Assembly: GCF_032854445.1 (NCBI RefSeq)
Contig: NC_088301.1
Span: 26,830,402 to 26,894,401 of the forward strand
DNA from: Liolophura sinensis
Lineage: Eukaryota; Mollusca; Polyplacophora; Chitonida; Chitonidae
Direction of reading: 5' to 3'
DNA: 64,000 bases
The notes under the pieces are model-generated. The model saw only the letters and a program-made list of their open reading frames with translations, was not told the DNA's origin and did no database searches. Of the stretch, positions 33,814 to 56,551 are shown piece by piece; within the stretch, counting starts at the first letter, position 1, and each line of letters opens with the position of its first letter. The position numbers and the translations under genes were made by a program.

Positions 33814-35184
33814 ACTTTGAAGTACAGCTATGCAGAGCGTAAATCGGACATTGTTCATGCGGAATCACTCAGTGCTGAGTCACCATGCAAATTTGTAAGT
33901 GACAAGAGAAAGAGGAATCCATGTGGTATGGAAGACCGACATGACCATGACCGATATGGGACAACTCTTTGTTCCTTTGCAAAGATATTTTTAGGAAAAT
34001 TTCCTGTGTAAATTGGAAAAATCCAAGAATGCTGTGGAACGAATCCCCATTTCATTGGATAAGCTGTGAGAGTGTGGTGCGGCCAATCAAATGTAGGACC
34101 ATGCGATTTAAATGTCATATCATTGAGAATATTTGACTCTTGACTCTTCGCAGGGGCGAAAACAAGGTGTCCAAGTAAAATATTTAGAGTCTCAATCTGA
34201 ACGAAGACAATTAAGGTTCGATTCTATTTTAGAATAATGTGCTGATGAAGGAAGGGGAACGCTCTCTGAACACCTGTTTGATGGAGTGGTCCTGTGACAG
34301 CCTGACACGTGTGATGTGTTAATTACCTCGCAGGTGTACAGAGACGTCAGGATCCGCATGAAATGTTAATATTTCCCCGAATTTATTTGTCTCCTAGTAT
34401 TAATTTTGCAAATGCTGGAGTTTTAAGATCCAACTCGTGACGTTTAACGACTCCAGCTGTTCTCTATAATAATGAAGATTATTTTTTATCTTAAAGCGTA
34501 TTATTTCTGTTAGTAGAAACATCAACTTTTCAAAGCCATAGTTCAAACCGAAACCTTACTCTAAATTATACTCTGTATAAGGAATGTGTAGGCCAGAGTT
34601 TTTATTAAATTAAAGAACAAAATACAAAACCTTCATCACATAAGAAGAAATTACACGCAGTAAATGTCTAAGCTAATACAAGCCGATATTGTTTCCGAAT
34701 ATCGCTATATAGTCTTTCATAATAACGAGTATAAATGTGTATAAGGGAAATGAACACTTTCAGCGTTGCCTATATCGCGGTGCTGTTGACAGAGTGTCCA
34801 TATTATATCAAACTGCTGGCAAATAAAATTAAATATAAAGTACTCAACAGCTATTATACTTTGTGAATATTTAAAACAGTAGGTCTGTAGACAGCATAAT
34901 TTCCACATACCAATATATCATGCAGTATTGACCCAAAACGATGGAATTACTGACTTCTATAATAGACTTGTTACATTACATTTAACACTAGGATTGCTAT
35001 TGTGTGTAGCTAAAAGTAAACCCGAAGCGATTTCTCATCAATATGTATGTATTGGAAGCCATGTTTGCATTTTATTGTTGTTTTTTTTTTTCTGAAAAGC
35101 AAAAGCTTTGCTTTAGTCTTCTGCAGAATGGTCATAAAATACCATGTTATGTGTAGGAGCCGAAGGAGGGTAATTATTAAACTA
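33814..35184. other. Unassigned stretch
   Basis: No exon or repeat is recognised. Confidence 0.4.
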
Positions 35185-35355
35185 GTGCATTGGGAAGGTC
35201 TGCCAGCAACCTGCGGATGGTCGTGGGTTTCCCCCGGGCTGTGCCCGGTTTCCACCCACCATAATGCTGGCCGCCGTCGTATAAGTGAAATATTCTTGAG
35301 TACGGCATAAAACACCAATCAAATAAACAAATGAAATAAATGAATAAATAAACCC
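35185..35355 (+). repeat. SINE A, 5'-truncated
   Basis: It runs from GGGAAGGTCTGCCAGCAACC to (AAAT)n with a well-conserved body. I see no clear target-site duplication. Long frames on both strands here (35010-35318 -, 35047-35310 +) are SINE translations. Confidence 0.88.
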
Positions 35356-36068
35356 GTATCACTTGTACTACAATTTGTAACCCGTTATATGTTCTCATAT
35401 TTTGGCTTTGGATTGTTGATTATCCATACTTCTGGTTGCATGATATTGGTTTGGCCTAAATGCAACTCAAGCACAGGTTTGTGTTCAGTGAATTGTTGAC
35501 CGCTATACACCACCATCATTAGCCAGTGAGCTTTTCGTGTCTGAGTATCACAGTTAACTCCCTTGAAATCGATAGCGTCATGTGCAGATTCACATTATCT
35601 TGGTTCCTTGCTTCATTGTGATCAAGACCGAGCTCAAGAATAATACGCCAAATGAAAGAAAACCCCGTTAGGCATGTGTGGTCTTGTCCATCTTGATGAC
35701 ATTTTGTCCTCCCTCTCCCACCACTTGTGGGGCCTTGGTGACAATAAGCGTTCCACGACCCTCGCGTGGCTGTTCTAACTTTCGTTCCAAGACCCGCTGT
35801 TTTCCTCCAATATGGCGTGTATATATGTATGTGGGAAAGTTTGTCAGTAATTTGCCAAAGGTCGGTGGTTTTCCCTTGTTTCTTCCACCCTTGATACTGA
35901 TTACAATCATATAAGCAAATGCTCTAACAAAATAAATCTACGATGACAGAAGAATACGTCTATTTTATTGGTCGTGTTGGAACTAACTGCTTAAATGCAA
36001 GATCGTCCAATTGAAATTTGCACTGATAATTAAGCTTATTGAGTCAGCCTTCTCTTACATATTTCACC
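35356..36068. other. Unassigned stretch with an old SINE-like fragment
   Basis: At about 35810-35935, GTATGTGGGAAAGTTTGTCA, GTCGGTGGTTTTCCC, CTTCCACCCTTGATACTGA and ATCATATAAGCAAA follow the order of a diverged SINE A relative. Nothing else is recognised. Confidence 0.4.
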
Positions 36069-36420
36069 GGCCCCGATAGCACAGTTGGAAGAGCATCCGC
36101 TTCGGGAGCGGTACACCCAGGGTTCAATCCTGGGTCGAGTCACATCTAAGACTTTAAAAGAGGAAGTTGTAACTTCCTGGCTTGGCGTTCAGCATGAAGG
36201 GGATGGTGCAACGGCTGGCTGACCCATATCAGTATAATCGAGCGGGGCGGCTTAATTCCTTCGGTACGTCGTCTCAGTGAAGCAGCACTAAATAAAAGGG
36301 CGGTGGAAATCCGTCCTGCAACAAGGAGGCACATTACGTACACTCTAATGGCTCCTTGGTCGTCATATGACTGAAAACTTGTTAAGTGCGTCGTTAAACC
36401 CCGCTCACTCACTCACTCTC
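36069..36420 (+). repeat. SINE B, full length
   Basis: The tRNA-like head has TAGCACAGTTGG (A box, 36077-36088) and GGTTCAATCC (B box, 36121-36130), both good matches to polymerase III promoter boxes. A complete body and an (ACTC)n tail follow. It is the best-preserved B copy in the window. Confidence 0.92.
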
Positions 36421-36549
36421 TTGCATTTTTTTTATAGATTACTCTCACTCGCGGCCATGTTGTATCTGTAACAACACACAATTCCTTGGTCCAGCGCAAA
36501 TGTAAAAGACTACAGGCTGAGGAGTGCAACCAGAGCAGGGGTCACAGTA
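36421..36549. other. Unassigned stretch
   Basis: No feature is recognised. Confidence 0.4.
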
Positions 36550-36665
36550 CATGTGATGGTTGGTAAATGGTCACATGCAACCAGTGAAATACCCGCGTCT
36601 TGTCAGTTTGCCTCAGTTTACTACACTGTTCATGCAAATGCGTAAAAAACTCATTCCAGGACAAA
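36550..36665 (-). repeat. Dispersed repeat D1, inverted
   Basis: AAATGGTCACATGCAACCAG ... GAAATACCCGCGTCTTGTCA ... GTTCATGCAAATGCGTAAAA is the reverse complement of the D1 order. Confidence 0.55.
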
Positions 36666-36937
36666 CCATGAAATTCTGATGTTAGAGGTCCAACGTAGCC
36701 ACGAGTGCAAACAATGTGAAGGGTATAACACTATGGCTACGTTTAACTTTAAATTTTTAATGTCATCGTCTCAAGGAAGGTATAATATGGGATCTATCCT
36801 ATTTTCGAAGATTCACTTTGTGATGTATCAGCTCACGTGAACTTACCGGACATGTCGGTAAGGTGTCACCTATAGAACATTAACCTGTCAGTGCACAATA
36901 GCTCTCTGGTTATCTCTGAACCCATGGTCTGTTTCAG

Positions 36938-37789
36938 ATGAGCGTGTCCACAGCTGTCGCCGCTTCCACGCGGCCACGAAAAGAATCCCGGACGTCGAGT
37001 CCCAAATTCAAGACAACACCTTCCGCCCAGCAGACCGAGTCGGAAGAGGAGATCGCTCAGAGGTAGCTATTAATACCGTCATCTTCCGCACACTAAAGTA
37101 GTACCACCTGACATGTTTAAATTCAGGCGCACTATCTTGAAAGTAACGGACTGAAATACCTCGAATTGTGAAAAACAGGAAAAACATATTCGATTAAAAC
37201 AAAATTACAAAGCCTTCTTTCCTATGGGGTTCTGTACTATGGTAAGGTGGTTCAAATAAACCTGTCACTTACTTATGGCTTTGATATTGTACTTTTTAAA
37301 TAATTCCGTTGGCACACTAGGCCTGATATGCGATGATTTCTTTCATGTTCCATTTCTTTTCAAAAGTCTATTGTGCTAACTGTTAGAATGTTGGATTCAA
37401 TATATTTTACCTGAGACAAAACAGATGGGAATAAGCATTTATGACTATGTACACCTATTAATTGGTTAATTTTCCAACATATGCAAAGCAAATATGCAAA
37501 ACATGGTAATCTGTACAGCAACTCAGTCTTTGAATTTTGCATAGTAAAGGTATATCGATTTTACGACCCATAAGAATGTATGTATATGCACCTTTCTGTC
37601 TACCTTGAGCAGATTTTAAAACAACCAATCTAATTCACTTCTAGCCAATTTGCTTTCAGACAGAAGCGGAGGAACAATCCCGGTAAGCAGTGCTGTATCC
37701 TGATGGTGCTTGGTCACATGATCATCGGTGCTGCCCTTCTCCTTCAAGACGGCGGCCATTTTGGCAACCTCTTTTTGGATGTCTCGTGA
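36938..37789 (+). CDS. Putative small single-span membrane protein, two coding exons
   Basis: Exon 1 is 36938-37062. A good acceptor (GTCTGTTTCAG) is followed at once by ATG, and the exon ends at a donor (CAGAG then GTAGCT), giving 41 codons plus two bases. Exon 2 starts at 37660 after TTTGCTTTCAG and continues the frame (AG joined to A) to TGA at 37787-37789, for 84 residues in total. The N-terminal 50 residues are polar (Arg/Ser/Thr-rich, then SESEEE-like acidic residues, then QRQKRRNN). A hydrophobic segment follows, CCILMVLGHMIIGAALLL, as one membrane span with positive charges before it. The LGH...GA pattern recalls the first span of TMEM54/KRTCAP3-type proteins; that link is tentative. 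A 5' UTR exon must lie upstream. The frame stays open for 57 codons after the TGA. A strong internal donor (GTAAGC at 37683) could instead make a 23-base exon. Confidence 0.45.
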
Positions 37790-40323
37790 CTTAACTCCCG
37801 CCAAGTTGTGGTAGATGATAGTAATGCTCGGTCAAGTTTGTTCTCGACTCGGAACAGATCGACTGTCATCGCCAAGGTTCGGAACGCTCTTTGTTTGCAG
37901 GTCCCTTTGGACCGTGTGGTTCTTGGGCCGCGTCACGAACAAAACAATATCGGCTTGAGTTAACTGAAGATTGCTTATCATGGACGGTGTCGTTTTTCAG
38001 AACATTTTAGGTTTTTAGTGGGTTGACACTCTGCATGGCGAAAAGCGTACGAATCATTCCCGAAGCTACACAGTTACAGCATGAATGAAGTAATTGTTTA
38101 CTGAAGAAAACAATACGATCTAAAGATGGACAATACAACTAAAATTCAGCAAAGTTTCACAAAGGTCTACCCAACAAATGAAATTGTGTGTATGAAGCTT
38201 AATACCGGATCCAACTCTAGGATCAATTACTGATATAATCCTTGTAACTTTAAACGACGACGTTCGTACTTAACGACGAGAAAATACACTTCATAATTAT
38301 AATCGACGATTGTTCTGACGTCGATGGACATAATTTCGACGAGATTTCGTTCAAAGGATTCTAGACTGGAATTCAAAAGTGATGTTTTATTTTCGGACAA
38401 AAGCATCTTTTCTTATGTCGCCACGGATCATTATTATATTCGTAATTAATGTTTCATATATTCAGCACATATATTGAAAATGTCACTATTTTTGCTGTTT
38501 TCCAATCTCATTGGTTATTGGTTGTGCAATATGTAATTTATTACCATATATTTATGTGCTGCATGCAGTTAGTGATTATAATCCTAACGTGACATATGTT
38601 TGACTTGTATAAACAGAGATGATACAGCATACAATTTATTTGAATCTTTATTTTATTTTATAGAAGTGATATATGTGAGGAGATGTGTATGACTTTGACG
38701 GTGATTTTATATTGTAACTTTATTGCCAACGCATCAAACATTTTCGGTCTTCAAAAAGTCGATAAAATCTCGACTACCCCAGTATAACTTCGTCTGGTAG
38801 TCTCCCAGATGTATACGCCCGGGTTTCCAGTTTACTTGACGCAAACGAGGCTGCAATAGGCAGCCAGACATGAAATATATGCCATGTATGACAAACCATG
38901 CTCTTTACAATTCGTCTGGTCGACCATGATGTTGGTGGGAACAGTATTACACGTAACCGTATTGTTATTGTATATAGGGTGGGCAATACACATAAGCTTC
39001 CTCTCAGACTGGCACAGTCGTCTCTCCTCCAAAATTGCAATCCGAAACCTTTGTGTCCGGAACTACAAACTAGCCCTTGTACATTTGAGTACCGTATTCA
39101 CATTTGCTTTTTCCAATATCCGTTGTAAAAAATGGCTCATTTATTATACACGCTACCCGGGGAACTAGCTTTTCATTATCTTCTGGATATCCATGTATGC
39201 AGCAGATCATGCAACAGTTGCAGGATAAAAAAAATAGTTATTACATTTTTTCATTGAAAACCCTGTGTCAGATGAAGGTAATGTTACACGGTTTAATTTC
39301 TTGCAACCATTTTCCGTATCATGTGCAAGTCGTAAGAAAATTTGGTTGTTTACAGTAAAGTTGATACTAAAACTGGAATGTGTGAACAAGATTCTGTGTG
39401 AATATACAGAATTTCTGGTCATTTCCAAGCCGTTTAGACCTGTCCATTATTAAATAATAATTTAATAGTCTGTCATTTTACATGATATATATGTAATTGC
39501 TGTAAATGGCCCGATGCAGATTTTTGTACTAATTTGCCTAACGGGGTCACAATATTTAATGTCCAACTTAACTTGATGAATTTGCTTAATCAGCTTAATA
39601 AAGTATTTTAACAGCGGCAAGACCAAAGGTGCTATATGAAGTCTTCGAAGCCATTGCATATGGTCACTTGAGCAGTATTTTGTGACAGGCTTGTAAACAC
39701 GATACGTCTTGAACTCATTAACAGTTTTCATGTAACTTGTATTACACATATTCACCTTTCCATCCTATTGTTTCTCAGTGACCTTGACCCATGTTTGCAA
39801 GGTCGTTGGGCATGTGCCTCACTTATCTTTTCAACATTGTTCTCTCTTGGATATTATAATATAATAATGACATGCATCCATGGTCGGATTAAGTCATGTC
39901 AGATGTGTGTAGACGTTTAGTCCATAGCTATATACGGATACAGAATAAACAGTAGTCACTTGTTAATCTATGTATGTGTTATACCTAAAACTAATTTTAC
40001 TTAAGTTACTATATATCCGTGTCTGAGTTAATCAAACAGAATGGTTCTGTATAAGTCCTTAAAGTCCATGGAACTTTTTTCTTGCTATATATATATAGTT
40101 ACATTTTTAATTCTTCATTGACATAACTGTATGTAGATTCAGCGCTTGAAAGACCCGTTTGATTCAGAGGCCCTGTTAATTTCTGGCACCAGTCTGGTAA
40201 AAAAAACAACCGCATGTAGGAATATCGGGGTAAACCTAGTATATCTTTGCCTGCTCAATGGCGGCTGGGGTCCAAGCCGAGCATACATGTACTGTTGTTC
40301 TTTTGTAATGCATTACCAGTTTG
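37790..40323. other. Unassigned stretch downstream of the membrane-protein candidate
   Basis: Positions 37790-37960 continue the candidate frame after the TGA and end at TAA (37961-37963). The rest is AT-rich with overlapping short frames on both strands (for example 38774-39168) and no recognised exon or SINE. Confidence 0.4.
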
Positions 40324-40583
40324 CCCACACTCAAAAAGTTAATCTGTTAAATTCTATTGAAAGTCTGTTGTTTGAGTGACGCTAGGATGTATTCTGTTGT
40401 TATAACATAATAATTTGCCCTATTCAACATAATATTCTGTTAGTCAAGTAGAATGTTGAATTAACAGAATATGTGTGTTATATGTAACAGAATAAGTTGC
40501 AATAGCAGAATACATTCTGGTATCACTCAGACAACAGACTTTCTGTTGAAATTAACAAATCAATCTGTTTGAGTGCACAAATA
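40324..40583. mobile_element. Palindromic MITE-like element
   Basis: The left end (ACTCAAAAAGTTAATCTGTT ... GAAAGTCTGTTGTTTGAGTG ... GATGTATTCTGTTGTTATAA) is mirrored by the right end (ACATTCTGGTATCACTCAGA ... CAACAGACTTTCTGTTGAAA ... TCAATCTGTTTGAGTG), so nearly the whole 260 bp can fold into one hairpin. It has no coding capacity. Related pieces lie at 1955-2145 and 17553-17895. The structure fits a foldback MITE; the superfamily is not determined. Confidence 0.7.
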
Positions 40584-41750
40584 AAGTCATCGAAAACACA
40601 GGAATGGACAACAGACCATACAGCTTGGGTCAGCCAGAATTATACTAGGCGGAATCGGTTCTCGGTATTCATGCCCAATGAGAAAAGGTATAGGGCTCGT
40701 TTCGCAAAGTGTATACGTAACGCTGTCGTGAACGTAGCTACCATATTATAGGGCGTATAGGGCTAATCTCTTCAACAGTGCCTTCCATGTTTGATACTTA
40801 CGTGCATGTAACGTCGCGTACACTTTGTGAACCGGACCCTTAATTAGCCAATATACAATTCATATGCTTGGGAAAAGTACCCAGAAACAGCTGTGTTGAA
40901 ATATGCCCGCCAGTTGTGATTATCAGTTATGACATTGTGTACCAGATATATATAAAAGCTGATATATGAGGACCTGGGTCCTTACGGTTATTTATTACTC
41001 AGTGCAAATGCCTTGCTGGTTATGTCTACCGTGGTTCAGTCTATTTGGCAATTTGAGAAGTGTAAATAGGCACGAGTGTAAGCCTATCGTATTTGTATCT
41101 ATATGTACATCTAAGTAGATCGATGTCTTATATAAGTGATTCGATATATGTTATCTGAAGACGATGTACAAAATATACTTGATATTTACCTGTTACATCG
41201 GTGTTGCTTTTTTATGTTAATATCTTGCTTGGTTTGTTAACTGTCGTACTCAGGATTTTTTTTTTTACACTTTTATGACACTGGTCTGTCAGATTTATAC
41301 CGGTACAGGAAATTGTAGTGCCCATAGTAAATTCCTTCTCTTAGTTACTTACAAACATTCTGACTTAAAGCTGCAACCGAGCCAGCGAGACATGGATTCG
41401 AACCTGTTACTCCATTAGTCAGGGACTGAAACAGTGTGACTATAGTAGGCCTACAACATGTTAGGTAGAAAAATGGATGAAAACTAAAGGCAAGGACCTA
41501 CATGCATTATGCCTACTTATGTCAGGTTAAAAGTTGAAAGATTTTATTGGTCGATTTAGCGCCGTTCTCTATAATAATTTATTAATATTACAGAAGACGA
41601 ACTTCAGCTTTGAAGCTGGAAATCCCCATCCTTCATCAAATAATTGGTAAAACCTCACGCGTGCACTAGAGTTGGATTTCACGACGTGGCCTGACTGGCC
41701 AAGGACTTGTCGTCTGAAGCGATACTTGGTTAAGGGTCACTTCACAAAAC
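40584..41750. other. Unassigned stretch
   Basis: A weak minus-strand SINE A-like end (GTCGTACTCAGGATTTTT) occurs near 41244. No exon is recognised. Confidence 0.35.
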
Positions 41751-41932
41751 TTCCACAAAAAAGTCATATTTCTTGTAACTTTTTCGTTACTGACGTTTGT
41801 GGATTTGTCTTCCACAAAAATGTCATATTTCTTGTAACTTTTTCGTAACTGACTTTGTGGATTTGTCTTTTACAAAAAAGTCATATTTCTCGTAACTTTT
41901 TCGTAACTGATGTTTGAGGATTTGTCTTCCCC
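41751..41932. repeat. 59-bp tandem array, 3 copies
   Basis: Units AAAAAGTCATATTTCTTGTA with ACTTTTTCGTAACTGA and GGATTTGTCTTCC start near 41751, 41810 and 41869 and are highly similar. Confidence 0.88.
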
Positions 41933-42659
41933 TGATACACCAGGACCATCCATCTTGTTTGATATGCGTGTATAAGAACAATTCCACAGGCTTTTCTATC
42001 TGCATTAGCTGATCCAAAATTTTACACCTGCATGAACGTTTACATTTTTCATCAAATGTTGCTCATGGAAGAGTAATTCCGAACATACAACATTGTGATA
42101 GCGCACGTCAACAAAACAGTCGTCTGCTTTGACCAGTCACGTGTTTGCGCAACTGACGAGAAAACCCGCTGTATGGATTTTAATGCCATGGCTGTCATAT
42201 GGATTGACGAGATTGATGATAAATCTGACAAGAAAAACTTATGTAAGCCTATAATATGCATATTGTGCATGACTGATGTCATAGTCTTGCACTACTGAGC
42301 CGATGTATATAGCTGATACCATGTTAACATAGCAGAAATCAGATACCATCAAATCCAGTCCCTCATCCAGTCTGATTGTATTCAGCGGTCCGGCTATGGC
42401 CCGTGATCCTAGACGAAGGACTCTATGGGTAGTCAGTCAGTACTAGATATAGGCTGACATGTAGGGTATTTGGTTTGTTTCATGAGATTTGGGGAGTATA
42501 TAGGTGTCAACGGGTTTGTCCTGTTTTCCATATAACATTGTGGCTTTATTCGTTCGTCAGGCATTTTCCAGACTGACTCCGACCTAAAAGTGGCTTGCAC
42601 TCGCGGCCATATTGAATCTCTATCACTAAAATATAGTGAATCTATGTGTCAATCGAAAC
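41933..42659. other. Unassigned stretch
   Basis: No exon or repeat is recognised. Confidence 0.4.
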
Positions 42660-42870
42660 AGACATTCGTATACCAGCCGTCAAGGAAAATAGACTTTTCG
42701 AGGTCAATACTTCGCAAGGCCAATTCTCTAAACGACGTTTAACAAAAACCACCAAAGAACTAAGAGAGTATACAAAGTACCAAATTAGGAGAGAATCGTG
42801 CAAAGGATCGAGAAGCAGTCAACATATTTCAGTGATGATGGAAAGACGCAAGGAATGTTTCAGGCGAATG
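42660..42870 (+). repeat. Dispersed repeat D2 copy
   Basis: GACATTCGTATACCAGCCGT, GAGGTCAATA, AACCACCAAAGAA, GAATCGTGCAAAGGATCG and AGCAGTCAACATATTTC follow the order of 32585-32790. The 124-codon frame at 42646-43020 begins inside it and is not treated as a gene. Confidence 0.55.
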
Positions 42871-43598
42871 AATGAAATAAGTACATTCAAATCGTTTACC
42901 ATGCTCGTATATAGGTTGTCGTTAATAAAATTTGTACCTCATTTGCGCTTTGATTGCAACTGTTCATACATTCGAGGTGGCGATCTAATTCCACATGATA
43001 AATGTACATCCGCTAGTTGAGTGGAACAAGACACAATTATGAAGCAGAATGCCAGAGATTCTGGACGCTCTGTCCACATTTAGGCCTACTTACAAGAGAA
43101 TTTTACTCGTTGTAAACTTGAGAACTTAGAGTGAAGGCATGTGATGAAATAACCTTGACACACTACTTTTTGCACTAATGACTTGTTACGTTAATTGAAA
43201 TCGTCACGCAACACGTATGATCTAACAAATGCTACAACACGCCATACGCGGGAGCCTTTGCTATATTGCTATCCAAGTAAGGATAATTTACCATGTCAAA
43301 ATTGAAACCATTCCATTTGTCACAAAGTCTAAAAAAAGAGAAAGCCGTTTTGGTTTTAGTACAAATAAAGGTCTAGTTAAGATGTACCATCTGGAGAGTC
43401 TGTGGTTTTCTTTAAATCCAGCGAAAGTAAATATATATGTTTCGCAGCTTTTGCTATACATGGGTTGTTTAAAGATAGCAGATCATCAATATACCGTTTA
43501 GTGAATGAGAAATATCGGGTCCGGTGATTATTACTCATTAACAATTTTTGCTTGAATACTCGTATTCATACGAGAAGTGGTATGGGTCAGCCAAAAGC

Positions 43599-43621
43599 GG
43601 GGGTGGGGTGGGGGTGGGGGG
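43599..43621 (+). other. G-rich tract, strong quadruplex pattern
   Basis: Four runs of four to six G are separated by single T bases, a canonical G-quadruplex pattern. Confidence 0.7.
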
Positions 43622-43657
43622 TCACAATTTGTACCTATCGGAATATCTGAACGGTGT

Positions 43658-43718
43658 ATTCCACTTTTGCCAACTACTTTTGTTTGAAATAGAAATGTGG
43701 AGTTGGCGAAAGTGGAAT
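43658..43718. repeat. Hairpin-forming inverted repeat
   Basis: ATTCCACTTTTGCCAAC (43658-43674) pairs with GTTGGCGAAAGTGGAAT (43702-43718) through 17 positions with one G-T pair and a 27-base loop. Confidence 0.75.
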
Positions 43719-44474
43719 GGAAGGTGAAAGTCACATCACAATAGACAGATTATCCGGATTAAATCAGATAAAAACAGAGGGGTTCTATGCAGGGGGGGAG
43801 GGGGGTATTTAAATTACTAATATTTTTTTAAGCTACAAGATATTACAGTTCTCCAAGATGTAGAAAATAGGAGGCACGATCAGCGCATTGAGTTACGGAG
43901 ATTTCACCATCTGAAAGTCTCTGATTCATTTCTCTCAGGTTCTGGTCAAGAGTGCCATACTTCCTCCGTTTTGGGGCGACAATGGCTCCATGCTGCAACT
44001 GGACAATTTTCATTTCTGTCACCGCCTGTTCTCTTTTAATTATATGAATATATTCATCTAAATTTGGATGGGCTTTTCCGGCCAGTGAATTGAGTATGTG
44101 ATGTCATCCTTCAAGGGCGTTGTTCGTTCTCAGGTCGTGGTTCCCGTGATGGTTCCAGACTTCTATATCCCATATACCCCTTCCATCCATTGTTCGGTTA
44201 TATAGTCCATAAATCGATTATACATTTGTCTGATAATGGAGCTTCAGATATGGCATGCAACCACACTTCTTCAATTTCATCTTTGGGAACGAGGGGTATA
44301 ACAGCTGATCGCCTTATAAGTTTCTTCACACCACAGTCGTTCTAGTAAATACATATCCCAGGGATTAAAGCTATGAGTACCAGGAAATTAGACATATTGT
44401 TGAGTCTGAAGCGGTTTGCTGAGAAAAGGAGTTTCACTGATCAAGGACAAATATAAAGAATACACGGAATAAAT

Positions 44475-44667
44475 TTATTTATTTATTTGATTGGTGTTTT
44501 ACGCCGTACTCAAGAATATTTCACTTATACAACTGCGACCAGCATTATGGTGGGAGGAAACCGGGCAGAGCCCGGGGGAAACCCACGACCATCCGCATGT
44601 TGCAGACAGACCTTCCCACGTACGGCCGGAGAGGAAGCCAGCATGAGCTGGACTTGAACTCACAGCG
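44475..44667 (-). repeat. SINE A, 5'-truncated, perfect target-site duplication
   Basis: On the minus strand it starts at CGCTGTGAGTTCAAGTCC and ends in (AAAT)n. CACGGAATAAAT flanks it at 44463-44474 and 44668-44679. The overlap of the target AAAT with the tail makes the exact left edge uncertain by a few bases. Confidence 0.9.
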
Positions 44668-44679
44668 CACGGAATAAAT

Positions 44680-45717
44680 ACATGAGTATATACATGTCAG
44701 CAGTATATATAGGCCTTGTGGTATTAAACTGTCCTTTTCTTGATGTTAGCACTACAAATCTTCTGGAGAAAACCGGACGTCCTTGAAAACAAAATATCGC
44801 CAAAAATGAGAATGTATTTCAGTATCTTTGCGGGCTTTTTTTTTAGTCCTGGACCAACCACTGGGCACTTATTCACGTTTTCACAAAACCCCTTACAATA
44901 ATACAAAGAAAAAAAGAAAGAAAAAGTACTTGTACCAGTACCCACCTTTCACAACAAAAACTGCCAGTCTGAGTGATCCAAGTGCGAAATCGTGCATGCA
45001 TGGAGTGTGAAAATTAACGGCGGCAGATTTTTTGCTCCGATAAAGTTAAAGGCTGCCTTGACAGACGAATTATACTTACTCAGTTCAGTATGGAAATCGG
45101 ATTGGCCTGCAAATTGTGGCAAAGTAAGCGGTTGGACATTGTTGCTGAAAAAATAACACGTATTACAGCCGCGTTATATCAGTCATCATAGTAAAGGGTT
45201 TTTTCTCTTCTTGTTTCTGTGATGACGTCATTATTCCATAATATTTCGTTATAAACATCCAAGTCATCTGCTTTCCTAACATTTCTCCAAGAGGACAATA
45301 TAACCTAGTAAAATTCGGGTAAATCAACTTTCATACGATCATAATTTCAAATTAATAATAAAGGCAATCCAACATCTTTATCAAAATATTTTCAAAGCCA
45401 TTAATTTCCAAAAGCTTTGCTTTATCATCAAAATATCTACGCAGCCATGTGAACTTTAATACTTGAGAATGTAAGTTAAAGTTTCGAGCATTAATATCAC
45501 CTAAAAGTTTGCCTTTGTATAACTTGAATAACACACGCAATTCTTTGGGGGCTTTACCCTCGGTAGCAAGAGCTTGCTTATTACCTCCCTTGTTTTGTCG
45601 GTCTTCTGTCCCGATGGAATTACAGGAAACATTGACACACGTGTGGTGCACTCGTTGTGAAAGTCCGTTGGTTTTATACTTATTCTCGTAGCTAAGTGTT
45701 AAACTAAGCAAACCAAA
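44680..45717. other. Upstream region of DIMT1
   Basis: No TATA box is evident close to the start codon. The segment 45560-45717 is less AT-rich. An antisense frame at 45352-45774 overlaps DIMT1 exon 1 and is not called a gene. The DIMT1 promoter presumably lies here, but no element can be pinned down. Confidence 0.4.

Positions 45718-56551
<10,834 letters not shown>

Larger units (their letters stand above)
42871..44462. other. Unassigned stretch with G-rich tract and hairpin
   Basis: It contains the G-rich tract at 43599-43621, the inverted repeat at 43658-43718 and a second G/A run at 43791-43805. No exon is recognised. Confidence 0.4.

Noticed and set aside
42646-43020. A 124-codon + frame as a gene
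   Set aside because: Its first half is dispersed repeat D2, which is not open in the other copies.
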